DNA from: Cyanobium sp. M55B138
Lineage (GTDB): Bacteria; Cyanobacteriota; Cyanobacteriia; PCC-6307; Cyanobiaceae
Assembly: GCA_018400215.1 (NCBI GenBank)
Contig: JAGYNF010000003.1
Location: forward strand, 1 to 30,071
Direction: 5' to 3'
Length of the DNA stretch: 30,071 bases
Below are positions 11,019-17,697 of this stretch, piece by piece. A model generated the notes under the pieces. The model made no database searches, was not told the DNA's origin, and saw only the letters and a program-made list of their open reading frames with translations. The translations under genes were made by a program, and so were the position numbers. Position 1 is the first letter of the stretch, and every line of letters begins with the position of its first letter.

Positions 11019-11333
11019 GTGGCAACCCGCCAAACCTCCTCCAGCGGTCGCCCCAAGTCGCCCAGGGTTCAGGTGGTGCTGCCCGAGGAACTCTGTGATC
11101 GCCTGGCCCGCTTGGCGGAGAGCGAGTCCCGCACCGTGAGCAACATGGCCCGGGTGTTGATCCAGCAGGGTGTGGAGCGGTTGGAGCGGCAGCTCCTCCC
11201 CCAACGGGAGCAGGACCAGCAGGCAGTGGCCAGGGCCGATCGCTTTCGCCGCCAACTGGAGCGCCAGGAGCGTGAGGGCACCAAACGCCTGCGGGGTGCT
11301 CCCCGCAGGCTGCGGCTGTTTCGGCCCGGTTGA
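11019..11333 (+). CDS. Ribbon-helix-helix (CopG-type) DNA-binding protein
   Basis: A 104-residue protein with a CopG/MetJ-type ribbon-helix-helix fold at about residues 15-52. The DNA-contacting strand is RVQVVLPEELCDRLARLAE, followed by the turn SRTVSNMARVLIQQGVERLE that forms the second helix. A long, charged helical C-terminal part (about 60-95) ends in an Arg-rich tail. The start is GTG at 11019, which places the basic Ser/Arg segment just ahead of the fold. It is divergent from the 83-residue gene and shares an intergenic region with a palindromic candidate operator. The final codons form a perfect GC hairpin. It could be a solo regulator or the antitoxin half of a pair; the sequence does not decide. 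Confidence 0.75.
   Translation: MATRQTSSSGRPKSPRVQVVLPEELCDRLARLAESESRTVSNMARVLIQQGVERLERQLLPQREQDQQAVARADRFRRQLERQEREGTKRLRGAPRRLRLFRPG
11287..11310. terminator. Perfect 10-bp hairpin inside the end of the RHH gene
   Basis: GCCTGCGGGG (11287-11296) pairs perfectly with CCCCGCAGGC (11301-11310) around a TGCT loop. It lies in the last codons of the ribbon-helix-helix gene, 34 bases before the convergent anmK stop. On the bottom strand it is followed by a short GTTTGG, only a weak U-tract. It probably ends or protects one or both of the converging transcripts. Confidence 0.45.
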
Positions 11334-11343
11334 GGGCTGCCGG

Positions 11344-12495
11344 CTAGGGGCGGTTGGCGCCGCCGGCGGGTTCGACCCGCAGCCCCAGCCGGCAGGGTGC
11401 CGTGGCTCCGGTGACGCTTGGGGCATTGCCGGGGTGCCGGCAGTGATGCCACCAGGCCAGCAGGGCAAAGACCAGCGCTTCCCTCAAGCTGTCCTGGATG
11501 CCCAGCTCGGCCAGGGGGCGCACCGCCATGCCGCGGCAGCGGCGGCGCAGTTCGGCCATCAGGGTTTGGTTGCGGCACCCCCCTCCCGCCACCAGCAGCT
11601 CCACGGGCCGGGGCCCGCGGCTGAGGTCCTGAGCCACGGCTGCAGCAGTGAAGGCGGTGAGGCTGGCCAGGGCATCGGCCGCCTCCAGCGTGCCGCCCTG
11701 CGCCAGCTGCTCAAGCCGGCGAGCCAGGTCTGGGGCCCCGAACAGCTCCCTGCCCGTGGATTTTGGTGGAGACCGCTGGAAGTAGGGCTCCTGCAGCCAA
11801 GTGGCGATCAGCGCCTCGTCGGGGTGGCCCTGGCCGGCCCAGTCGCCGCCGCGATCGAAGCTCTCTTGGCCTTGGCTGAAATGGGCAACGGCCAGATCCA
11901 GCAGCGAATTGGCCGGACCACAGTCCCAGCCGCGCACCGCCTGCTCACGATCCGGACCGGTGGCCGGCGGCAGCAGGGTGAGATTGGCAATGCCCCCCAG
12001 GTTGAGCAGGGCGCGCCAACCCTTCACCCGGCCGAGCAGGGCCTCGTCGGCCGGGGGCACCAGGGGCGCCCCCTGGCCCCCGAGGGCGAGATCGGCGGCC
12101 CGGAAATCAAAGACCACCGGTCGCTGCAGCAGTTGGGCCAGCAGCGGCCCCTGGAGCGCCTGCCAGCTGGCGCCGCGCCGTTCCCCCTGGGGGGGGCGGT
12201 GCCACAGGGTCTGGCCATGGCAGCCCACCAGCTCGCCCAGGCCACTGGGATCGCAGGCGCGAGCGGCGGCGGCGTGGTGTTCGGTCACGGCCTCGGCCAG
12301 GTTGAGCCAGGTGGCGCTGCTGCAGGGTTCGCCCTGGCCCACAGCGATCAGCTGGTGCCGCAACTGGGGTGGATAGGGCAGGCAGAAACTGGCCTCAATC
12401 CGCCACTGGGGTCGGCTTGGGCAGCCGCGAAAGCGGGCCAGCACCGCGTCCACGCCGTCGGCACTGGTGCCACTCATCAGGCCCAGCACGGCCAT
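11344..12495 (-). CDS. anmK: Anhydro-N-acetylmuramic acid kinase
   Basis: A 383-residue AnmK, a cytoplasmic kinase that opens and phosphorylates 1,6-anhydro-N-acetylmuramic acid to N-acetylmuramic acid 6-phosphate in cell-wall sugar recycling. Visible signatures are the N-terminal GLMSGTSADGVDAV, the middle LLNLGGIANLTLLPP and CGPANSLLDLAV near residues 180-215, and the C-terminal ELLVAGGGCRNQTLM. ATG at 12495 is chosen because it places GLMSGTS four residues in, as in the family; an upstream in-frame start would add an unlikely 36 residues. It converges on the ribbon-helix-helix gene with 10 bases between stops. No other peptidoglycan-recycling gene is in the window. Confidence 0.93.
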   Translation of the reverse strand: MAVLGLMSGTSADGVDAVLARFRGCPSRPQWRIEASFCLPYPPQLRHQLIAVGQGEPCSSATWLNLAEAVTEHHAAAARACDPSGLGELVGCHGQTLWHRPPQGERRGASWQALQGPLLAQLLQRPVVFDFRAADLALGGQGAPLVPPADEALLGRVKGWRALLNLGGIANLTLLPPATGPDREQAVRGWDCGPANSLLDLAVAHFSQGQESFDRGGDWAGQGHPDEALIATWLQEPYFQRSPPKSTGRELFGAPDLARRLEQLAQGGTLEAADALASLTAFTAAAVAQDLSRGPRPVELLVAGGGCRNQTLMAELRRRCRGMAVRPLAELGIQDSLREALVFALLAWWHHCRHPGNAPSVTGATAPCRLGLRVEPAGGANRP

Positions 12496-12643
12496 ACCCC
12501 GCCGCCTTGGCCACCAGGTTCCCCCACCTGATTTCCCTGTGATCTGGGGCATGGATGCAGCGCCGGGGGTGGCTGGCCCCACCATTGAACCTGGCCAGGC
12601 CATGGACCCTGCCCAGGCCCCCCAGGGCGGGTTGTGGTCACCA
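12496..12643. other. Intergenic stretch upstream of anmK
   Basis: About 150 bases between the anmK start and the peroxiredoxin terminator. It must hold the anmK promoter on the bottom strand, but I could not place a convincing -35/-10 pair. It contains GC-rich inverted pieces and, at its far end, a perfect 15-base palindrome listed separately. No gene is seen in it. Confidence 0.5.
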
Positions 12644-12646
12644 CAA
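12632..12646. promoter_or_regulatory. 15-bp perfect palindrome next to a terminator
   Basis: TTGTGGT-C-ACCACAA is perfectly symmetric around C12639. It touches the A-run that forms the U-tract of the leftward peroxiredoxin terminator and lies about 140 bases upstream of the anmK start. It could be an operator for anmK or part of the terminator's 3' structure. Function is not established. Confidence 0.35.
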
Positions 12647-12673
12647 AAAAAGCCCCCGGCCGAAGCCGGGGGC
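12645..12673 (-). terminator. Intrinsic terminator of the peroxiredoxin gene
   Basis: On the bottom strand GCCCCCGGC, a TTCG loop, GCCGGGGGC and then seven T residues form a textbook rho-independent terminator (9-bp perfect stem at 12652-12660 and 12665-12673). The loop closes as C(UUCG)G, an unusually stable tetraloop. It lies 30 bases after the peroxiredoxin stop. Confidence 0.93.
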
Positions 12674-12702
12674 AGGCACCTACCCCTAGCGGTGGGGGAG
12701 GG

Positions 12703-13338
12703 TCACTTGTTGGGCTGGGGGGTCATGCGCAGATAGGGCTTGATTTCGGTCACGCCCTTGGGGAATTTGTCGCGGGCTTCGGCGGTGGGGATGGAGGGCA
12801 CCACCACACAATCCTCGCCATCCTTCCAGTTCACGGGGGTGGCCACCTGGTGGTAGTCGGTGAGCTGCAGGGAGTCGATCACCCGCAGGATCTCATCGAA
12901 GTTGCGGCCGGTGCTGGCGGGATAGGTGATCTGGAGACGCAGTTTTTTGTTGGGGTCGATGATGAACACCGAGCGCACCGTGAGGTTGTTCAGCGAGTTG
13001 GGATGGATCATCCCGTAGAGATCGCTCACCTTTTTGTCTGCGTCGGCCAGGATCGGATAGTCGACGGTGGTGCGCTGGGTTTCGTTGATGTCGCAGATCC
13101 AGGCCTTGTGGCTCTCAGCGGAATCTACGCTCAGGGCGATGGTTTTGACATTGCGCTTCTCCCACTCCGGGCGCAGGCGGGAGACTTCGCCCAGTTCGGT
13201 GGTGCAGACCGGGGTGTAATCGGCTGGGTGGGAGAACAGCACCACCCAGCTGTCGCCGGCATAGTCGTAGAAGTTGATGGATCCCAGCTGGGAATCCTGG
13301 GTGAAATCAGGAACGGTATCGCCGAGTTGGATGCTCAT
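12703..13338 (-). CDS. 1-Cys peroxiredoxin (Prx6 type)
   Basis: A 211-residue peroxiredoxin of the 1-Cys/Prx6 type, which reduces peroxides in the cytoplasm using one peroxidatic cysteine. The active site is PADYTPVCTTE with Cys45. The C-terminal extension typical of Prx6 is present (about 165-211, with YHQVATPVNWKDGEDCVVVPS and the tail TEIKPYLRMTPQP). The overall length matches the family. ATG at 13338 gives the canonical N-terminus MSIQLGDTVPDF. The gene is probably transcribed alone and ends at the strong terminator at 12645-12673. Two further cysteines (in WICDINE and GEDCVVV) lie outside the active-site motif. Confidence 0.95.
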   Translation of the reverse strand: MSIQLGDTVPDFTQDSQLGSINFYDYAGDSWVVLFSHPADYTPVCTTELGEVSRLRPEWEKRNVKTIALSVDSAESHKAWICDINETQRTTVDYPILADADKKVSDLYGMIHPNSLNNLTVRSVFIIDPNKKLRLQITYPASTGRNFDEILRVIDSLQLTDYHQVATPVNWKDGEDCVVVPSIPTAEARDKFPKGVTEIKPYLRMTPQPNK

Positions 13339-13372
13339 GGCAGGGGGAGATGGGTTGGAGAGGGGTTGGGAT

Positions 13373-13389
13373 GGCCCCCGCGGGGGGCC
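13373..13389. other. GC hairpin in the transporter-peroxiredoxin gap
   Basis: GGCCCCC (13373-13379) pairs with GGGGGCC (13383-13389) around a three-base loop. It sits in the 93-base gap downstream of the leftward SLC13-type transporter and upstream of the peroxiredoxin start. There is no U-tract. It may be a weak terminator for the transporter or a structure in the peroxiredoxin leader. Confidence 0.35.
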
Positions 13390-13431
13390 GTGACACGTCA
13401 GTCCCGGGGAGCTTGCGCCCTGGGGCAGTCC

Positions 13432-15261
13432 CTAGAGATTGAAGTGTCGGCAGATCAGCAATGGCACGATCATGGTCATGGTGAGCGTGAGTGGCAGTCC
13501 ATAGCGGGTGATGTCTAGAAATCGGTACCGGCCTGGGCCGAACACCATCAGGTTGGTCTGGTAGCCCACCGGGCTGAGAAAACTCTGGCTGGCGCCAAAC
13601 AGCACGGCATAGACGAAGGCCAGGGGGGGCTGACCCAGGCCCACGGCCAGCTGGCCGGCCACGGGGATCAGCAGCGCCACGGCCGCTGCATTGCTCATCA
13701 CTTCAGTGAGCAGGGTGGTGAACAGAAACACCACCAACAGGGCCCCGTAGACAGGCCAATCGGCGAGGGCCCGCAGGAGGGTCTGGGCCATGGCTGTCGC
13801 CAGGCCGGTCTTCTCCAGGGCCACGCTGAAGCTGGCCAGGGAACCCAGCAACAAAATCACATCCAGGCGGATGGCCCGTTGCAAGTCCCCCGGCCGCAGA
13901 CAGCCGCTGGCCACCATGGCCACGGTGCCCAGCAGTACGGCGGCCACCAGGGGCATCCAGTCGAGGCCGGCCAGCACTACCACCAGCACGCTGATGGCGA
14001 TGGCCACCCCTTTGCGCCCCACCGTGGGGAGATCCTTTTCAAGTTGCTCCAGCACCACGAGGTCGTTGTTGGCCTGCAGGCCCCGGATGGCGTCCTTGGG
14101 ACCCTGGAGCAACAGCACGTCGCCCTCCTTGAGCACCACCTGGCCCAGGCGCTCCCGCACCACTTGATTGCCGCGGCGCAGGGCCAGCACGGTGGCGTTG
14201 TAGCGCTGGCGGAAGCGCAGGTCCCGCAGGCAGTCGCCGGTGAGGGCGGAGCCGGAAGGCAGCAGCACTTCCACCATGCGCTGCTTGTTCTGCAGGTCGT
14301 TGGGGTTGGGGGGGGCGGCCGACTCGGGTGTCGGGGCGAGGATCACCGTGTGTTCCTGTTGCAGCCGCAGCAGTTCGGTGCGACTGCAACGCAGCAGCAG
14401 CCTGTCCCCCAGGGCGAGGGTGCGGTCCGCCAGGGGCGGCAGGAACCGTTCGCGGCCCCGGTGCAGCTCGAGCACATCCACGTCGTAGCGCCGTTGCAGG
14501 CGGCTGTCGTGCAGGGATTGGCCGATCAGTTCAGACCCGGCTGGAATCTCCACCTCGGTGAGGTAGCCGCTGCTGGCCAGATCGGCCACCAGATCATCGT
14601 CGTTGAGGCCCCGGTCTGGCAGGAGGCGATCGGCCAGCAGCACCATCACCAGGCTGCCGCTGAGCCAGACCCCGATGCCGATGCCGCTGAAGCTGAACAG
14701 CCCCAGGGCGCCGTAGCCCATCCGCTCACTCACCTCGCTGGCCAGCAGGTTCACCGAGCTGCCGATCAGGGTGAGGGTGCCCCCCAGCACGGTGGCGAAG
14801 GAGAGTGGCAGCAGCACCCGGGAGGGGGAGATGCGCCGCCGCTGGCACCAGCCCTCCAGCACCGGCAGCAGGGCGGCCACGATGGGGGTGTTGGGAACAA
14901 AGGCGGACACCGGCCCCACCACCGTCGTCACCAGCAGGATCATCCGCCTTGGGCTGCGGATGGCATCCGAGCCCAACAGGGCCCTGAGCCGGTCGAGTCC
15001 GCCCGCGCGGAACAGGCCGGCCGAGAGGGCGAACAGGCCCATCAGGGTGATGACGGCCGGGCTGCCGAAGCCACGCAGGGCTTCAGAGGGGGTGAGCACG
15101 CCCGAGGCGATCAGCAGCCCAGCAGCCAGCAGCCCCGTGACTTCGGGGGCCAGCCAGCCACTGGTGAACAGCACCACCGAGCCGGCCAGCACTGCCAGGG
15201 TGGTCAGGGCGCCGGGTTGGAGCAGGGCCTGGGCGAGTTCGGGCATGGCATGGCCTGACAT
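13432..15261 (-). CDS. SLC13/DASS-type anion transporter with two RCK_C domains
   Basis: A 609-residue permease of the divalent anion:Na+ symporter type; in cyanobacteria and algae close relatives carry sulfate. Two membrane halves (about 15-215 and 412-605) flank two cytoplasmic RCK_C (TrkA-C) domains at about 233-307 and 328-405. The substrate/sodium hairpin motifs are visible as GTLTLIGSSVN (about 161-171) in the first half and LTEVMSNAAAVALLIP in the second. ATG at 15261 is given, but ATG at 15246 (MPELAQ) is equally good, and a -10-like TATAGT just upstream would favour it or a leaderless message. A nearby PAPS reductase is consistent with sulfate as substrate; this is inference. Confidence 0.88.
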   Translation of the reverse strand: MSGHAMPELAQALLQPGALTTLAVLAGSVVLFTSGWLAPEVTGLLAAGLLIASGVLTPSEALRGFGSPAVITLMGLFALSAGLFRAGGLDRLRALLGSDAIRSPRRMILLVTTVVGPVSAFVPNTPIVAALLPVLEGWCQRRRISPSRVLLPLSFATVLGGTLTLIGSSVNLLASEVSERMGYGALGLFSFSGIGIGVWLSGSLVMVLLADRLLPDRGLNDDDLVADLASSGYLTEVEIPAGSELIGQSLHDSRLQRRYDVDVLELHRGRERFLPPLADRTLALGDRLLLRCSRTELLRLQQEHTVILAPTPESAAPPNPNDLQNKQRMVEVLLPSGSALTGDCLRDLRFRQRYNATVLALRRGNQVVRERLGQVVLKEGDVLLLQGPKDAIRGLQANNDLVVLEQLEKDLPTVGRKGVAIAISVLVVVLAGLDWMPLVAAVLLGTVAMVASGCLRPGDLQRAIRLDVILLLGSLASFSVALEKTGLATAMAQTLLRALADWPVYGALLVVFLFTTLLTEVMSNAAAVALLIPVAGQLAVGLGQPPLAFVYAVLFGASQSFLSPVGYQTNLMVFGPGRYRFLDITRYGLPLTLTMTMIVPLLICRHFNL

Positions 15262-15294
15262 TCCCGACTATAGGGCACCTCGGAAATCGGGAAT
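15260..15294 (-). promoter_or_regulatory. Candidate transporter promoter within an 8-bp inverted repeat
   Basis: On the bottom strand a TATAGT -10-like hexamer (15267-15272) lies between perfect 8-base inverted arms: top-strand ATTCCCGA (15260-15267) and TCGGGAAT (15287-15294), 19 bases apart. No good -35 is seen 17 bases away, which would fit an activator-dependent promoter. The predicted transcription start falls at or just inside the first possible ATG of the transporter. Confidence 0.4.
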
Positions 15295-15364
15295 CTCTTT
15301 TGGCTAATGGGTTGCTACCGCTCACTTTTTGCGCGTCTTCCGGCTTCCACCCCTCGTTTGACCG

Positions 15365-17056
15365 CTATTCCCCTGTTTCTTGGTGCTCTTTTTGGAGGTC
15401 GGGGTTGTCGGGCCACTGGCGCAGGGTCTGGCGCAGGTGCTGCAGGCCCAGTCCGTCGGTGGCGGACACGAACAGCGCATCCGGTTCGAGGCTGAGGGCC
15501 CGCTCCAGCTCCGGGGCTGCGCAGCGGTCGATCTGGTTGGCCACCAGCCGTCGCGGGCTCTGGCAGCCGAGCGTGTCGAGGATGGTGTGCACGGTGCGGC
15601 GCTGTTCGGGCCAGCTCGGATCGCTCAGGTCCACCACCAGCAGCAGTCCATCGGCCGAGAGGGTCTCCTCCAGGGTGGAGCGGAAGGCCTCGAGCAGGGG
15701 TGGGGGCAGGTCGCGGATGAAGCCCACCGTGTCTGTGACCAACAGGGCCTGGCTGGCGCCTCCGGTCGGATCGGGCAGTTCGATGCGCCGGGTGGTGGGG
15801 TCGAGGGTGGCGAACAACTTGTTTTCAGCCAGCACGGCCGGTCGGCCCTGACCCTTGCCGAGGGCGTTGAGCAGGGAGCTCTTGCCGGCATTGGTGTAGC
15901 CCACCAGGGCCAGCCTGCGCAGGGTGGAGCGTCCCTCCCGCAGCCGTGCCCGGTGGGCGCCGAGGTCCCGCACCTCCCGCTGCAGCCGTTCAATGCGCCG
16001 GGCGATCACTCGGCGATCTTTTTCCAGCTGGGTTTCGCCCGGCCCCCGGGTGCCGATGCCGCCGCCCTGGCGCGACAGGCTGCGCCCCCGGCCCAGCAGC
16101 CGCGGCAGGCGATAGCGCAGCTGGGCCAGCTCCACCTGCAGCCGTCCCGCGGCGCTGGCGGCCCGCTGGGCAAAGATGTCGAGAATCAGCTCGCTGCGGT
16201 CATGCACCGGCAGGTCGAGCAGGCGTTCAAGGTTGCGGCCCTGGGCCGGCGTCAGTTCCCGGTCGGTGACCACCAGGCTGGCGCCCAGCCGGCGGGCCTC
16301 CAGAGCCGCTTCGGCCAGCTTCCCCTCCCCCCAGATGGTCTGGGGGGCCTGCGGACTGCGGCGCTGTTCCACCACGCCCACCGGCGTGGCACCGGCGCTG
16401 CGCACCAGACCCTCCAGTTCACCGATCAGGCGCTGGGCGGCGGCCCGGTCTCCAGGGGTGAGGGCCAGCAACAGCACCCGCTCGCCGCTAGCCCCGTCGC
16501 TGGGATGGGCGCCATCGCCTTCGGTCGCTGCGGCCGGCGGTGGGGGCTGCTCACAGAGCTGGGCCAGATCACCGCTCTCCAGCACGGCCCATGGCGGCGT
16601 GGCATCCCCAGGGGAGCCGGCCGGTTGGCTCGCCAACAGCAGGGCGTTCCAACTGCCGCCCCTGTCGGGCCGATCGGCGTAGCGCAGCCACACCAGGGGC
16701 TTGAGATCGAGCCCCACCACCGCCTCCTGTTGGGATGGTTCGAGATGTTTGCTGCGGCCGCAGCAGCTGATCAGCCGCAGGTCGCTGCCCTGGCGGCGCT
16801 GGGAGCCGGGCAAGGCCTCCAGCAGGCGCCCCGATTCCTCCAGGGGCCCCACCCACAGCAGGCGGCACAGGCCCCGGCCATCCACCACCAGGGTGAGGGG
16901 GAGGCCCAGTTCCTGGCTCTCGGCCGCCAGCCGCTGCAGGCAGAGCCATTCGGCCACGCTGGTTTCAGGGTGGCGGCGGTGGCACAGCCGCTCCAATCGC
17001 CGCCGCTGGGCTGGCCGCAGGCCCGTGGTGCGACCGGACAGAACCCCCTGTCTCAA
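15365..17056 (-). CDS. hflX: GTPase HflX with a long N-terminal extension
   Basis: A 563-residue HflX, a ribosome-associated GTPase that splits stalled or stressed ribosomes. The HflX domain with its helical linker begins near residue 192 and includes the hallmark TRGPGETQLEKDRR (about 336-349). The G domain shows G1 GYTNAGKSS (about 386-394), G3 DTVGF (about 442-446) and G4 NQID (about 507-510). The first roughly 190 residues are an extension absent from the shorter enterobacterial HflX (about 430 residues). The start is TTG at 17056, overlapping the TGA stop of the upstream HAD gene (TTGA), so translation is probably coupled and low. Confidence 0.92.
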   Translation of the reverse strand: MRQGVLSGRTTGLRPAQRRRLERLCHRRHPETSVAEWLCLQRLAAESQELGLPLTLVVDGRGLCRLLWVGPLEESGRLLEALPGSQRRQGSDLRLISCCGRSKHLEPSQQEAVVGLDLKPLVWLRYADRPDRGGSWNALLLASQPAGSPGDATPPWAVLESGDLAQLCEQPPPPAAATEGDGAHPSDGASGERVLLLALTPGDRAAAQRLIGELEGLVRSAGATPVGVVEQRRSPQAPQTIWGEGKLAEAALEARRLGASLVVTDRELTPAQGRNLERLLDLPVHDRSELILDIFAQRAASAAGRLQVELAQLRYRLPRLLGRGRSLSRQGGGIGTRGPGETQLEKDRRVIARRIERLQREVRDLGAHRARLREGRSTLRRLALVGYTNAGKSSLLNALGKGQGRPAVLAENKLFATLDPTTRRIELPDPTGGASQALLVTDTVGFIRDLPPPLLEAFRSTLEETLSADGLLLVVDLSDPSWPEQRRTVHTILDTLGCQSPRRLVANQIDRCAAPELERALSLEPDALFVSATDGLGLQHLRQTLRQWPDNPDLQKEHQETGE

Positions 17057-17697
17057 GGCCGTTGCACCTGGATGCAGACCAGTCCGGCCGCCGCCGCTCC
17101 GGCCGTGTCCTCAGGGCTGTCGCCCACATGCCAGGCCTGGTGGGCCGCCAGGCCGAGCTGGTCGAGGGCCAGCTGGAAGGGGGCGGGGTCGGGTTTGGCC
17201 GCTCCGGCGCTGCTCGAGACCACGATGGCCTGGAGCCAGCGGGCCAGCCCCAGGCCCTCCAGCAGCCCGGGTAGGCGGGTGTCGAAATTGCTCACCACCG
17301 CCAGGGCCAGTCCCCGCTGGCTCCAGCGCTCCAGTTGGACGGCCCCATCGGGGTAGACCCGCCAGGCTGTCGGCTTGGCGTAGTAGTTGAACAGGTCTTG
17401 GATCAACGCCGCAGGGGGCTCGCTGCCGCCTGCCGCCAGCAGGCTGGAGCGGATTCGCTCCCCCCACCAGGTGATTTCGGCCTGCCGCAGGGCGTCGCCG
17501 TCCAACCCCGGGAAGGCCAGGGGGGGCGCGCTGCGGTAGGCCTGGCCAAAGGCCCGATCGATGCGGCCGGGCTCGACGGCCATGCCGTGGTGTTGGGCCA
17601 GCCGCGCGTAGGTGACGCCGACCGAGTCGCGCAGGTCGATCAGGGTGCCCATGGCATCAAGCAGGAGGCCCCGGGGCCTGGGCAAATTGGCCTGCAT
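17053..17697 (-). CDS. HAD-superfamily (HAD-IA, HDHD3-like) hydrolase
   Basis: A 214-residue HAD-family hydrolase, probably a small-molecule phosphatase. Motif I is LLLDAMGTLIDLR: the nucleophilic Asp is present but the usual second Asp of DxDGT is Met, as in some DxxGT subfamilies. Motif II is VVSNFDTRL, motif III contains the Lys in AGAAKPDPAPF, and motif IV is HVGDSPEDTAGA. The cap domain lies at about residues 20-95. The gene is sandwiched in a coupled run: its ATG overlaps the NDH-2 stop (TAATG) and its TGA overlaps the hflX TTG start. Substrate cannot be inferred. Confidence 0.88.
   Translation of the reverse strand: MQANLPRPRGLLLDAMGTLIDLRDSVGVTYARLAQHHGMAVEPGRIDRAFGQAYRSAPPLAFPGLDGDALRQAEITWWGERIRSSLLAAGGSEPPAALIQDLFNYYAKPTAWRVYPDGAVQLERWSQRGLALAVVSNFDTRLPGLLEGLGLARWLQAIVVSSSAGAAKPDPAPFQLALDQLGLAAHQAWHVGDSPEDTAGAAAAGLVCIQVQRP

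Noticed and set aside
10641-11468. Extended 275-residue version of the 83-residue gene
   Set aside because: The added N-terminus runs antisense through the ribbon-helix-helix gene and across the shared promoter region; it has no domain and a non-coding look.
15380-17356. Long top-strand frame antisense to hflX and the HAD gene
   Set aside because: No recognisable domain, low-complexity composition, and the opposite strand carries clear GTPase and HAD motifs.
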